Positions 12,701-27,056 of a DNA stretch of 64,000 nucleotides are shown one piece after another (position 1 is the first letter of the stretch; each line of letters starts with the position of its first letter). This DNA comes from Climacteris rufus. Its lineage: Eukaryota; Chordata; Aves; Passeriformes; Climacteridae. Both the position numbers and the translations under genes were made by a program. The stretch covers positions 42,671-106,670 of the forward strand of contig VZRZ01003218.1 of the NCBI GenBank assembly GCA_013398175.1, read 5' to 3'. The notes under the pieces are model-generated. The model did no database searches. It was given only the letters and a program-made list of their open reading frames with translations, and was not told where the DNA came from.

Positions 12701-15525
12701 GTGAGTGTCCCTGCTGCCCCCGGGTCCATCCCAGCTCTGGGGACGGGCCTTGGTCACAGCAGCGCAGGAGAACCACAGGGCTTCCACGCTGACATCGGGC
12801 ACAGTAGGCAAGTAGGCACCTCTGCAAGTTGTTGGCCCACCTGTCAAATATTTGTCTAAATGTTACTCTTTGCGGCCATAAAAAAGGCAAAAATCAAACA
12901 AACATTTTATCTGGGAAGTCCAATGGTACTTATGGTAACAAGCTGCCTGCTACTGTGTGGGTGAGCAGGAGCCTTGTCAGGTTCAGACATGAACGTCTCA
13001 CTCAGCTGAAAAGGGATCATTTTCAACCCCACTGTTCAAACCTCACTCTTTGTGTGAGAGCTACCCCTGCAAGGAGGAAAAGGCTTCAGCAGAGAGACCC
13101 CAGGCTGAGTCACTGTTACACCATGATTACACCGTGACACGGATTTGGGTTTAGCACAGCAAGATTCCCACCCCCAAACCATTCTTTGGCACTGAAACCA
13201 GCTGCTGCAGAACCAGCACTGGGGAAGGCAGGAATCCAGCAGCTTCCACACAGGTTTCCCGTGGATCCTGGGCACTGAATGCCCCACATTTGCTGCCTTG
13301 GCCATGTGTCTGATCGCCAGCGGCAGCTGTTGCAGGCACAAGACCCAGTCTGACCTGATCTGTGCTCCTCCAGTCCCTGCAGGTCAGGCGTTCCCAGCAA
13401 ACCTCAGGGCAGTCCCAGGGGTGCTGTGGCTCCCATTTCCAGCAGCTGGGAATCGCCAGGGGCTGGTGTGTGCTCCCCATACAGCCAGGTATGGTCCAGC
13501 AGTGCTTTCCCTGTGGGAGTGATGGTTTTGCTGATCCCATCTTACAGGATTGTCAATCCCCTGCTTCCTCAGCTCTCCGTTTTACCTCCTCCCATCTGCC
13601 CTTCTGTGCAATAGTCCTGATTTCAGCATGACGTGAGTGTGACTTAGAAGCAAATGGGAGAAGGAAGTTGGGAACAGCAGTTAATTTGTGGATACTATTT
13701 TTGTTGTGGTAATTACCTGTAGGCTCTGAGACATCTCCACATATGCTGGAGCCAAGCAGATTGTATTGAGAAAAAGCCATTTCCATCCCAAACAAAAGCC
13801 TAACCCTTCTTGAATTTAATGCTAATGTAGTACTTTTGTAGGTGAGATGATGTTTTTTACTCTGTGTAGTACCCCAAATGCCTGTGTCTGACTCTCTGGT
13901 GCAAAAACTTGTACTTCAACACTAGCAAAATTAACACTGAATTCTGTGAATTCAAGGATTGAGCATTAATATTTGCTAAACAAATGTTCTGAGATCTTTA
14001 TTACTTAGCTTCTGGTAGCATGAAGGCACACACTGAAAAGCTTGGTGAAACACCAACGCCCAAAGCCTGCTCTGCTATACAAGCACAGATCCAGTGAAAA
14101 AAAAAATTGCAGAGGAGTTCCACCTTTGTGGGAAAGCTACTTCCTTGAAAGGTCTGCTTGTGTTTGATAGGTGCTGGCAGTAAAAGATTCCCAAGAAATG
14201 ACACAGCAGCCTACACCAGACTGCAAACATAGATGGAACTGCCTACTGGGTAGAAATTCTTGCCCAATGCAAAGCTCAAAAATACACACAAATAGAAAAG
14301 CTGCAATTTTTGTCTCTGTTAACACCCAGGTATGGACTTTGGGTAGAGAAGGGTCATTGGTCCTAGAGCTGTCCTGTGGGAAGACCAGCTCCATGAGCCT
14401 CCCCAGCATTCAGCAGCCTCCCTGTGAGACTCCTCGTCTTTCTCACCTTTCTGTACACAATTTGCTGCCCTGAAAGCTTGTGCCTGGAAGGTTCAGCTCT
14501 CCACATTGTTATCTGGGAGAGCAGCGGTTTGTGCTATCTCTGGCCATCTGCCATTTCTCCAGCAGGCTCAGGAACTGCTCTGATCTGGAGATATTTCTGC
14601 TCTTCTTCCTGCATCCCTTGCAGAGCAAAATTACTGATCTTTGTTCGAACAAATCTCTGTTCGAAATCTTCAGGGGAGAGAAAGAGTAACAGGACTGAGG
14701 AGAGGTTTGTTACCCCACTGTCCTGTAGAGAATGAATAAATGATGTTTTTGCTGGAGAGATTTCTTTCAGGCTTTGCTCCTGTGTGAAAGATCACAGTAT
14801 TTAAAGACAATTGGCAGGAGAGGCCATTACAAGTATTTGGCAAGCCAGGTCTCTCACAATCTGACTCTTCCACAACAAAGACAGTCTTGTTGTGGGGTGG
14901 AACTCTCCATTTTGGAGCAGTAAGGATCTTATCAGCCTCCACACAATCTATTTGTGGTGGCTTTCCTCTGGGCTACAAATTCTTGTCTCCTTTTACTTGC
15001 CCATGGCTAGGTTTTGATGATATTTATGCACTTAGGAGACAGACTGGCACCTACCAGACTTCCAAAAATAAATCAATTCTTATTGATTTCTTACCTTCAC
15101 CTGTAGGCACTGCTGTGCTGTTCAAAAGTTGGTCCCCTCTACTTCTTTGGTCGTGCAATGTGAAACTGTGCTGTGCCCACTCATCTGGTGCTCACCTGTG
15201 ACAAGGTCCTTCTCCAGGGTGACACTAGCTGCAGGTGATTAAGGATGCACTTTAGGAAAGCACAGATCTATCATTATCGAGTTGTCTTCTTAAGAACCAC
15301 TGATAAAAATCATCTGTTCCATCTTGGTGAGTGAGAATGGTCTGCTGGGCTTCAGACAACCACCAGGAAAAGCCTGATCCAGGATTTCTGGAGATCTCAT
15401 TCAAGACTTTCCACCCTCTCGTAGCTTTGCTTTACCCAGGCAACGTCTCTCTGCTTCCCGTGGTGCCAGCAACAATCTCGGGGCACACTGAACACATGAC
15501 TCTGTCAGAGGAATTGTACAATTAT

Positions 15526-15690
15526 CCAGGGAATGGTCCCGGCCCCAAGGCTGCCAGGGCTCCAGGAGCATTTGGACAGCACTCTCAGTGATGCACAGGG
15601 TGGGATTGTTGGGGTGTCTGTGCGGGGCCAGGAGTTGGACTGGAGGATCCTTGTGGGTCCCCTCCAGCTCAGGATATTCTGTGATTCTAT
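15526..15690 (+). mobile_element. CR1 LINE 3'-end fragment (intron 3)
   Basis: It starts 'ccagggaatggtcccggcc', passes through 'ttggggtgtctgtg' and 'gggccagg', and ends 'ggatattctgtgattctat'. It closely parallels the last 170 bp of the longer CR1 at 41437-42230, so both are the same subfamily. It is truncated. Confidence 0.87.
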
Positions 15691-18490
15691 CATCTGTCAG
15701 CTCTTTGTGGAAATGAGACAACTGACAGTGTCAAATGTGGAGGATTTCAAAGGTCAGAGGTGGAGAACATCCATGTTCCTTTGCTTAAGAGCTTTGGTGG
15801 TGCAGTGCTTGAAAAACACTGGTGTGCACGCCCAGGATGCAGCAAGAAGCAGTCCCTGAGAGCAGCGTGGGGGACACAGCTCATTCCCAGCTGCTCCCAC
15901 ACTCCCAACTGCAGCCAGGGGTGCCATGGCCCTGCAGCCAGAGGCACTTTGCCTCACTGTTACAGGACAGGGCTCTAACTCTGCTCCTCTCTCTGTCTGG
16001 GTGACAAACCACCAGCACTCACTCCTGTAGCACACAGGCACAACCTCCAAGCTCTCAGGCTGCTTGGAAGGGAAGGGGCAGAGTTCCGAGCAGGAGTCCG
16101 AGCATACACCCTACGAAACTGCCCCCGAGCAGCCCGGGAAGCCTCACCTCATTTGTCAAACCTACTGGAGAGCAGTGATATCTGACCTCCAGAAGCAGAG
16201 TTTAGGGTGTCTTTCCTCTTTGAATTAGTATTTCCTGAAATGCTGATTCACTGCAGGAAGGAGCAAGGAGTACAGTGAGAACAGGAGGAGAATTCATAAC
16301 AGCTGGGTCAGAAAAGAGAGATAAAGCTTCAATTAATTTAAAGGCATAATCCTTATTTGCCCTGCAAACTTCCATGTGAGGGGCTATAATTGGAAGACTG
16401 AATTGTCTGTTAGCGAATTTGTCTTCTCAAATATAAAGTTAATTGAATTACTGTAAGTAACACAATAATGTATGTCTGAGAGATATTTATGCTCCAGGAA
16501 ATAAAAATGTTATTCTCCGAGTTATCCTGCTAAAAAATAGCTAAGTAGATACTGAAAGGCTCTACATATTCTGTCTGTAAACATTTCATTTTGACAGCAT
16601 GGCAAGGTACATGACCAGACTGCTCTCCCCTCTCTTTTTCCCTGTGACATTGAAATTCCACGAATGGCATCTTGCATCAGCGTTACATCATATTAAGTAT
16701 AATGCAATATTATGAGTCATTGTTATAAATCATGGGCACAAGCTGCATTAGAAGGCTTTTGCAATTCAAGAGCATATCAAGGTGGATTTTTATTCAGCAT
16801 TTCTCTTTGAAAGCATATGTAGGTGCACTAACTTTGCAGTGTCTCTTCACCCTCTGAATCAGTAGCATTTCAGATTTCCCCTTCAGCTCTGAGGCTCCCA
16901 GGGAACGTGCAGGACATGCCTAACAGAACTGCTGCAAACAGCAAGCAAAGCTGAGAGCACCCAGGAGGTGTTTCTGAAATGGGTCACGCAATGACCATAA
17001 CAGACTGACATGTTTAGTATTTTATCCTGTAAAAAACTGCAATAATGCTGAAGTGACACATTGGCATTTGGGAAGGGTTGAGGTCTGGAGTTCTCCCAAG
17101 CTATCCTGGAAAGCCCACACTTGTGGCACTCGTTACTTTCTGCTTCTCTGACCTCAGGAGGACATTGCTGCCACGAGACTTTCCTGAACATCATCCCCTT
17201 CCTGCATGGGGTCCATTCACCACTGCACGAATTAACCATCTATAGAGGAGACAGCTATTTCTACCTCATTCAAAATACCTTTTTCTATAACTACCCTGTT
17301 CACCTGTTCACCCTGTTCACTACCAGCAGCAGCATAGAGCACAAACTCTTTCAGATGCACCACTTGAAAAGTCGTGAGCATCATGTTAGAAAAGGGGCAA
17401 GGCTGAAAAAGAGGCTGCCAAACAATTTAACATTTGTATTTTTCTGCATATAGGCCTGAAATTCTGGAGATTTAGTAGTTCTGCCTGAGATAAATCTTAA
17501 AGCACATGGAAACATGCAGCTGCCTGCAATGGAAGGGGAGTGCAGCTTGTGGGCTTGCAGCCCCGCTGGGGTGGCCCTGCCCAGGGAAGACCAGTCTTCC
17601 AGAGGGAGCCCAGCATTCCAGCAGCTCCTGGTAGGAGCTCAGCTTCCAAAAGACAACCAGGGAAGCTGGTCTGCTTGACAGGCACTGTGTTAGCCAGGTA
17701 CAGCTGTGTTCCAGGAGGACATGCAGCCATAGTGGAGCCAGAAGGTTCTTGCCCACATGGATGTACCTGCTGTAACCTGGCCCTGAGCAGGGCCTGAGAG
17801 CACCCACACCATGCACTGCTGCTGCCAGCTCTGTCAGAAAGAATGTCTCTAATGGTACACATACACCAGAATAAAGCTCCACTGTCTGGAGCTGCTCAAA
17901 ATTGCCAAAGACTCCAGAGAGTCTCGGAGTGCGGCTTCGAGCCAGACAGAACTGGGAGAGGCTGCCCTGATCCTCCTGGCATCAGCAATCCAGTGATATT
18001 ACAGTACCAGCAGCACAGCCACGTTTCTTGGAGTTCAGGACTTAGCAGTGCCCCTGCAATTGCACTTCACATTTTCCAACATGGTTTTGTTTATGTTGTT
18101 GCTGGGTTTGGGGTTCGTTTGGTTTGGTTTTGTTGGTAAGGGCACAGAACTGTTCCTGATTTTTCTATTCAGAAACTTTTACTTTTTAATGTTAGGGATG
18201 GTCCTTAAACACTCAGCTGATGAATGGTTTCCTTCTTTACTGTAGATACAACCCCTTGTGAAATGATCACAACTGTGGTGCATCCCTGATTTAGAACAGC
18301 TTGAAGCTGGAAAGCTTTTTTCAAGAATAACTCTCCACAAGATCCTGTGAGGGCTCCTGAGGGGATTAACATGCACAGGACCAGTTGTGATGCCCACTCG
18401 CTCAAGAGCTTGTTCATTTACATCCAACTCCTCTGTGCCCTGGGCCTCCATCACCAACAGATGTGTTGAGTGTGAAAGAGCAGCGAGCAC

Positions 18491-18638
18491 CTGTGGCACA
18501 GAGCTGGCTGGGCCCTTTCCCCAATTCCTGTGGCACAGAGCTGGCTGGGCCCTTTCCCCAATTCCTGTGGCACAGAGCTGGCTGGGCCCTTTCCCCAATT
18601 CCTGTGGCACAGAGCTGGCTGGGCCCTTTCCCAGGTTC
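18491..18638. repeat. 37-bp tandem repeat, 4 copies (intron 3)
   Basis: Four head-to-tail units start at 18491, 18528, 18565 and 18602. The first three appear identical; the fourth diverges at its end. Each unit contains 'ctgtggcacagagctggctg' and 'ggccctttccccaattc'. Since 37 is not a multiple of 3, the array rotates frames and makes overlapping spurious open frames on both strands. It may vary in copy number. Confidence 0.97.
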
Positions 18639-20508
18639 CTTGCCTGGCTGGTAAGGGACAGGAAAAGGCCTCTGTATCCATTTCCACAGGAAGATGGGGA
18701 GCTCAGTCTGTGTGCAGGTGGATGCCCCTTGTTGATAGTGGCAGTAACATTTCTGACAGACTCCACTGTCACTGTCAGAGCTCAGACAGGTGAGGTTGGT
18801 AGGTGTGTTGATGTGCAGCCTGGCAATGACGCCACTGTAATGGAGACAACCAGGCCCAAAACATCCTGCAAACCATGCTCAGCCAAAACAACCCACAGCA
18901 CTTTCACTCACAAAGCAGTGGTGGTCTTAATAAATAAAAAACTTGGCTCCACTGCTAAAATGTCATGTAACACCCAGAAAATCTGGTGTAAGGTGAAGCA
19001 GATATGCTCATGTAGAATATCCTAGCAACTGTCCTGGTACAATGTTTTGCCTAGAATAAAACTGGGCAGACAGAGAAGGTTTAGGAGAAGGTTTATACAC
19101 AGGGGTTGTGCCTCCCTGTGACCAGACAGAATCTGTGAAAGTATCTTCTGGCAAATCTGATGTGGCTGTACAGGCAAAGAGGAGTGTCCACCCAAATACC
19201 TGGATCCAGTTACAATTATCCAAGGTAAAGCCAACCCCGAGCCCCTGCCTTCTCTCCGAGCACTCCAGCCCCAAGGCCTGGCAGCCCAGCTGCAGTTCAG
19301 TGCATTAGAAAAGGAGCCTTAAATGCCACAAAGTCTTTCCTGGCAACTTCGTCACCACACGTTGGCTGGGGGCAGCAGGATTCCCAGAAAGGCCAAGCAC
19401 TGAGTTTGGAGTAAACCCAGTTCAGTGAATGGAAAAGCTCCCATTGAGCTTGGTGGGACCACAGGACACAGCTGCGTGCTTCCAAAAATCCCATCCAACT
19501 CAGTGTTTGCAGAGCACAACAAGGCTCTGCTGGGCGATTTCCTATGTGTGAAAAAAAATATACATCCCCTGCACTTTGGCAGCATTTTGTTTGTGTTTGA
19601 AAGGATTAAAGTACTATTTATGACTTTCTTAGTTTTTTTAGATAATAGTCTTAAAAGAAGTCCAAGCCTGACAGACAAGCTCTGCATCTTCTCAACAGCC
19701 CAGAGTAAAGATAAAGGGAGCATTAATGTTGGTCTAAATTATGAGAGGGAATTGGACTGCACAAGAACTGTAATCCACAAGAATGAATTTTCATTCCACT
19801 TGTCCTCCACTTTCAGCTAATCAGAAATGGTGATACATGGTCCTACTTGTATTTTGGCTTTCAGCTCCCTCCTATATCTCATGTGGTTGAAAACTGAATT
19901 CCTGATTTACGCCAGAGATTAGGGAATGATAAATGCTATCACTTACCTGCAGTCACAGTTTTAGAGGATTCTGGCATTATGAGCAGAACATGCATTTCAT
20001 GTATGTGATTACTGGGGCTGACAGTCTGTCATGCTGCTGACAAAGAGAGCTGCGACTGAGGGCCAGCCTCTCTTCATAAATAACAAAGATCTCAAATTCC
20101 AAATTTAATATCAGGCACCTCCTGTAGCTGAAAAAATCAGATGCTTGCTCTAATGATTAATTTGCTCAGCAAAGCCACTGGCTGGGTCACACATTTCTGG
20201 ACAATTTCTAGTTTAATTTGGCCTTTCTCTTCAGACAGTGAGCAACACCTCCCCCAGGCACACACTTGTCATTCAATGCTCAGAGGGGAGCATCAGCTAG
20301 ACAAAAATAGGTGCTGTATAGATTATTCAGTTCTCCCAGGGAGCCTTGGTAGAGTCTTTGGTGTCTCTCCTGTTGCAGAACAAAAGCCTAAAGAAATCTT
20401 GCTGATTTGAAGCAAATGCAGCTTGCACAGACCACAGTCACCCCAAAGCACATTCTTGCTGTGTTTGGGTGTTGTAAACCTCCTCCTGGCCGTGAAACCA
20501 AAAAACTG

Positions 20509-20556
20509 AGGCGTTGATCTTTAAGGTCTTTTCCAGCCATTCTGTGACTCTATGAA
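20509..20556 (+). mobile_element. Short CR1 LINE tail remnant (intron 3)
   Basis: About 48 bp match only the end of CR1: 'gatctttaaggtcttttcc', then 'cattctgtgactctatga'. It is old or heavily truncated. Confidence 0.6.
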
Positions 20557-22778
20557 AAGCTGTAAGAATGAAAACACAGCACCTGTTAGCCTTGACTGTG
20601 GCCTATGAGCTTGGCTGTTTTGCCTTGTATTGTTTCTTTTAATCTGTGCTTTTTGATGTTTTATTGAGAAATTTAATCAGAATCCAAGGTTTTTGAGCTT
20701 CATACCTAAATTAAGGTCTACGTTGTTGATTTTCAGAAATACCGGTTGAGAACTGTTCTGCTTCTTCCAGATGACATTTATCCCACTACAGATTTAGGTT
20801 TCCAAACCTTAGACTGGTTTCCTTGCCTATGACTAGACACATCAGCAAAACCCAGCAGAAGACTGGTATTGGCCAAGTCAGCAGGAAACCAATGCTGGGG
20901 CCAGTTCACTGAGAACATTTTTAATGCAGAAACAGACCGTGTTTATACAAAGTTTACACTGAATTATGGTGGAGATCTCGCACTGTGCAGCCTCTTTATT
21001 TACATCTCTGACAAATTAAACCCATTCAGCACCTAAGTCTCAGATGTGGGGCTGAATCTTTGCTCCACCCTGTCTCAATGGGGTCAGAAACTGGAATCCT
21101 CTGCAGTTACAACCCAAATGTCTCCAGTCTGAGCTGAAAGTGTCCCCAGGAACATTTCCAAGAGCCCTGCAGTGATGAATCAGTAATCTGAACTCAGTTA
21201 CCTGAGCTAAGCCTGTAACATAACAGAGGTTTTGGTGGAGTTGGAAGTTAAACCAAGGTTTGGTTCAAAAACTTCATTAACCCATGGTGGCAGGAAACTC
21301 TGAAGTCACAAAGCCCTGAACGCTCACCAGGAGCAATAATTGCTGGCATGTGCTGTACAAATGGAACAGACTTTTGCTGTAATGGAAAGAGTTTCCAGGT
21401 ATTTTGAAGTAAACAATTAAAAAATCGATGAATGAAGAACAACCTTTTAGTCCAGAGACACAGACAAGGCCTCTTGGTACTGGAAGAAGGCAGAACGGAT
21501 CTATGGAAGAATATAAAGGTTTCAGGGAGTTGCAGAGAGGATGCTTGGTTCTCATGCCCAAATAGTGCCAGAAGGCACTGGCATTAATTTGAATTAGAAC
21601 TGGTTATTGAAATCACTCTGAGCCTTCTGGTGAGCTGCACCTAAAGGGTGTCCCCTGTGCAGGAATGTGTCATGGCATGGATTCCAACCCAGAGCTGAGC
21701 CAACATCCACTGCTGATGCTTCAGCCACGGCTTCCCTTGGGACTGGGCTGCTGGCCTGCACTAGGGGAACAAGGCTTGCCTAAAGCATTCCAGATCTTCT
21801 ACCAAATACAGACCACACACAAGTGGGGCACAGCCATGCATCCTCTGACAGAGCTGCTCCCACAGGAGATGTTAATGGAGTCACAGCCCATACTGTTATC
21901 TTTGGGTGTATAAGTCCTGCAGTCGTAAAACAATTAACTATTGAGAGGGCACAATAGCCTGTAAATAAACAAGTTCAATAAGGAGTCAGGAATATGTGTC
22001 CAAAAGCCTTGGATTAAGACTTCACAGAAGTTTCTTCAAAATGTCTACACTCTGTCATATTTAGTTGAAATTACTCTGGAATTTCCAGTGGGAAATGAGA
22101 AGGCAGAAGGGAGCCAGACATGAAGTGAGCACTTAAGCTTTGCTTTCCCAGGGAATCAACCTGAGAAGTCTGCCTTGCTATACTTAGAGCAAATTTAGAC
22201 TGAAAGGTGTAATCAAAGTCCTAAAACGATTTCCAGAAAATTGTAGATTTAAATAATTGTGCTAAGGGTAATAATTGTGCTTAGCTTTAAGATATTTATT
22301 TCATTCAAATTAACAGAGTTATGCTTTATATTAAGGTACCCCTTAATGAGAGATTTATAAAATTTATATCAGACTAAAACACTAAAGGTACATTACAAGC
22401 ACACATGGTTTCTTTAGTTTATGGGTTCATGTTCTGGTGAAACCCGTGTTAAGCTCTATTACAGGCATCCTATAGCCTTCTGAACGGAAGACCTGGAGCA
22501 ATTGCTTAACCCTTTGTTAAAAACATCAATCTCAAGACTCACTTATGCAGGCCTTATAAAGAGGAACTGTTAATGTCATTGGTGGGTGCTGCTGCTGAAC
22601 TCGTATAGAAGTAGTGAACAGGTAGATCTGCTAACAAAAAGCAACAGCACCGTGTGGTGTGAGCACTGAGCTGCCCCAGGGGAACCACATCCATCAACAC
22701 AGTAATCATCAAAAGTGAATTTCTGATAATATGTGATTGCTTTGTAAGACAAAACCTTCAACTTTTGCCTAATATTAT

Positions 22779-22958
22779 AGAATCATAGAATCACAGGATG
22801 TTTGGGGTTGGAAGAGACCTTAAAGCTCATCCTGCTCCAACCCCTGCCATGGGCAGGGACTCCTCTCCCTGTCCCAGGCTGCTCCAAGCCCCGTCCAACC
22901 TGGCCTTGGGCACTGCCAGGGATCCAGGGGCAGCCACAGCTTCTATGGGCACCCCGTG
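22779..22958 (-). mobile_element. CR1 LINE 3'-end fragment (intron 3)
   Basis: In reverse orientation it shows 'agaatcatagaatcacagg', 'ggggttggaagagacctt', 'cctgccatgggcagggac', 'gctgctccaagccccgtcc' and 'aacctggccttgggcac'. These are the CR1 terminal blocks in the order expected for a minus-strand copy, truncated at its 5' end (right side). Confidence 0.92.
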
Positions 22959-25900
22959 CTTAGACTGCACCAGACATTACACCTAAATTTAGGAAATTCC
23001 ACTTTCTTCTGCATAGAAACAAATTTTCATTGAGAACAGGCCAGAAGATCCTTGTTAAAATTCTTGGCCTGGATCCGGGCGCTCTGCTCTTGGCAGCTGT
23101 GGGGGTGCAGAGAGAGGTTCTGCTGGTAGGATCTTATCTATGATAAGTGGGAGCTATTTGAAAACATGGATGTGTGGATCTGTTGTCCCAGCTGCAACTG
23201 GAGGGGGAAAACACTTATGTATTAAACTTAATTTGAAAGCTATCTTTGTGGAATAATTATTCACACAATAATATTACAATTAACACCAAAATCATGTTAC
23301 TTTATGATAATGTGAATATTTTGAATTGTGAACACAAGATGTGTGGAAGTCTGCTCACAATACAGACTGTGTCATTGTGATCCAGCTTCTGCCTTACAAT
23401 AACTAACATAATTACATGGCGATTAGCTGGGGGAGTAATGGGAAATTTCTCTTAACATGACAAAAATAGCTCTCACTTCCCTGAGCAGCTGTTGCTTGAT
23501 GTACCAGCCTGGTAAGATCCCACCCAGGGTACGACCACCCTTGACCATGGGCTTGGAGCCTCTGCAACAGCCCAGGTCATGTTCTCTCTGGAAAACAGTG
23601 GGACTGAAGTGAAAGGGAGTGGCTGTGAGGTAGCTCAGGTTCTTCCCAGCTCCATAAATGGTGCATAGGCAAAGCAGGCCATGGGGGCCTCTCCAGTGTC
23701 ATTTACTGACTTGTGAACAGTGATAGGTATTAGGATTGAAGCGTAAATATGTCTGTCTGTGAATCAAATCTGAACATACCTCATGCTTTTTTCTAGACCA
23801 AAGGAGTTAATGAAGAAGTTAAGCTAAGAAATATTGCATTTTTATAAAGGCACTAGTGGAAAATTAACGTGGAATTACTTTGAAATATTCTGGAAAGTGT
23901 GATAGAAAGGAAAAACATCTTTTTTAAACTAAAACTACTGACTTGGAGAACTACAATTTATAGACATTTTTCAGCATGAAAAATATGCCTTGTGTAGTAT
24001 CATCTGCTGACTACCCAAGGGTTAACTCTCATGGTTTGGTATGCAACTAAATGAACCTATAATTAACTGTGTGTGGCTATTGGTTGGAAATGTTTGGAAG
24101 CAATATGGAGTGATATTATTTTGCAGCTCGTACTCCTGCCAGTACCTGGCTTTATTAGTTTAGCACAAGAGGTGTTTTCTGATTAGTTGTCTGGAACAAG
24201 CAAGGCTCTTCTCTTGGTTTCCATCGCTCTTTGGAAACTTTTCTCTCAGCAGCTCCAGCATTTGTCCAAGTGCTCTACCTGGTGGCTCCCAGTTCCTCAC
24301 TACACAGTGCCACCACCTCATGCCAGAGGCCCACTGCCAGTGGGGACAGGCACAGGGAAGGTGAATTTCAGTGGAATGAGTCAGGCATGTGTCATTCCTC
24401 TCCCTGTGCATCAGCTGTGACGGGGACAAATTCCAGTTGTGTCATTTCTTGTTTTCCCTGCATCTTTTTATGTGAAGAATGACTCAGGCTCTGTGACAAA
24501 GCCCAAAGTGAGGGGCAGCAATGACATCCCGGCCTGAATGACCCCAAGATTTTAACTCATTGTGTTCCCAAACTGAGGAGCATAATTAAATTTAGTTCCT
24601 CTTATCTGGGAATGTTTTCAGTTTCTTCAGAAATATCATGCTAAAACATAAACTGTAAGCACAGTTACTTTCTCAATGACATTTAGAAATCCAGAGAATG
24701 GACGAAGGTCACTGTCCCAAGATCAAAACTAAAACCAGACACTCTGGACATAGGATGCTGGAATAATTATATTGACTTTGAAGAGGTCAAGGTCAGCAGA
24801 CATCGCTCAGTTTAGATTTCATTGACTTTATTACTCTGATCCATACATTGGCTCAGGTATGAGCTCCTAGGCTGAAGCAAGAATAAAAAAAAATTATATT
24901 TTTAACAAAGAACATTCATGATATTTTTCATAAGTAGCAAAATCCCATGCAGATCACTATTTTGAGAGTCCTGATTGGAAGTATCAGTGTTTTAGAGTAA
25001 TTTTTCATTGGTAACCAGAATGTAAGGAAGGTAGATATGAGCTAAGAAGAAATGTTATGTGGGTAACATGTCAAAAGCCAGAAAAATTGCTGTCCCATTT
25101 TCTTTCTAAACTGTCTTAGTGTCAGTGAACACTATGCTGTTTCTTCATTTCCAAAACTCCTCAATCATCATCTTTTATTCACTTCTGGCATGAACATTCT
25201 ATCCAATATCTTTTTGGAAAGGAATATATGTACTGTGGAAAACTTATGTAGTGATAGGAAGGTAAACTAGATAATATAACCAACAACTCTATCAGTAATT
25301 CTGTACCACCATCCTCCTTCCCAGGCTATTTTACTTTCATCCCACAAAGTGCCCAGGTAGGCCAGACAAGAAGACTGTTCAGTATTTCACAAGCTAAAGT
25401 CCATCATGTCCACAGTGTCAGTTTTTCTTGGACAGCAGCAAATAACAATCCTAGATAAACTTTCCCTTAATCTCACAATCCCACTTCAGTAAGGGGCTAG
25501 GAAATCACATTTTCATTTAAATACAGAATATAAAATCACATGTTGAATATCTTTAAGACAATTCAGCTGTCTTCAAATAATAACAAGTGAAAGCACATTA
25601 AAAGAAACCAGATTTTTTTTCAGAATTATTTTTTCCAAGTTCCTTTTTATGACTGATCTTCAAACTTCCTACATGATGACACTTACTTGGCACTGCACTG
25701 ATCCAGTCTAATCTAGGTGATAATGGGTCTCACAAGAGTTATTTTTTCAAAAACAAGTAGTTTATCAAACCCACTGACAGTTATGTTTTCAAATAATTTC
25801 CATTTTTTTCTGTTAAAATATTTGCCTTGCTTTTAAACAGAAAAACCCACAGAACCAAAAGGCAAGTCAGAGCAGTGTTGCAGACAGCTGTACCCAGAAG

Positions 25901-26842
25901 CCATCACAGCAGTAACCCCTCAATAAACTGTCAATAAACTGTCAAGACCCTCCATAAACTGCCAAGCCAACTTTCAAATACTGAGTTTTGCCATCAGCAA
26001 CTGAGAAAACACAAAGCCCCACACTAGGACCCCCCCATTTCCCAGCTTCTTGCAAGAGATAGTGGGAAAATGCTGCTTTCAGTCTCTTTCCTGATGTGAA
26101 ACTTACCTAAGCATTAGTTTGGACATTTGTATTTGAGAAAAGCTTTTCTAACAGGACTTGCTATGAAAGGGTGGGTAAGGAGGTTTTGCAGTGAATATTA
26201 CACAGAAAACTTTGTCACAGCCATGTCCCTGCAAAGGGCAGGAAACCCAACCTGAGGCTGCAGCTCCTGCTTGGGAATTGATGGTTTCCATTTGTATTTT
26301 GGTGACCAAAAGGAGAGGTGAGGGTGCAGGTCCTGTCTGGGGAAAGCTGGAATGTGTTCAGGAGAGACGTAAGAAGGTGAGGAATCCCAGGGTCCTGCAG
26401 CTGTCATCAGATATGGTGGGAAAAGGAGACAGGGTGAGGGAGAAAAGGAGAGAACACCTGGAGAGAGCCTTGGCAGGAGGGTCTGTCCTGATGGGGCAGT
26501 GGGGATTTCTGGGGATGTCACTCCTCTCAAACACCTCCTGATGCTGAGCTATCAGCACAAAGGCTGCCACATCATGCCCACTGTCTCTGCAAGCAGGATC
26601 TTATGGAGATGAATAAAAATTTCAGAACCTCATTTGACTTTCATAAGCCATGATTAGATTTGCAGAGCTGTCAGAGAGAGCTTTTGGGCACTGAGCAAGC
26701 TCAGAGCCTGAGCCACATGCGTAGGATTTACTTTTATAGTTTCTCTTGCAAAACAAGCAAGTTTGGGCAGAACTTATCCTAAGAGCAGCTGTGGGGGCAT
26801 ATAAAGTGTTCTCCTGGAAGGATCCCTCAGTGACAGAAAGCT

Positions 26843-27056
26843 GAGGAAAAATTCTCAGGAAGAATTTCTCCATGGAGAGGGTGGTCAGGCCTTGGCAGGG
26901 GCTGCCCAGGGAGGTTTGGAGTCCCCTGGAGGTGTCCAAGGAAGGGCTGGACGTGTCACTCAATGCCCTGGGCTGGTGTCAAAGTGGGGATTGGTCACAG
27001 GTTGGACTTGATGGTCTGGGAGGGCTTTTCCACCCCAAATGTTCCTGTGATCCTGA
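26843..27056 (+). mobile_element. CR1 LINE 3'-end fragment (intron 3)
   Basis: It starts near 'aggaaaaattctcagg' and 'tctccatggagagggtgg', then 'gaggtgtccaaggaaggg', 'ttggacttgatggtctggg' and a degenerate tail 'tgttcctgtgatcctg'. It is about 210 bp and looks diverged. Confidence 0.83.
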
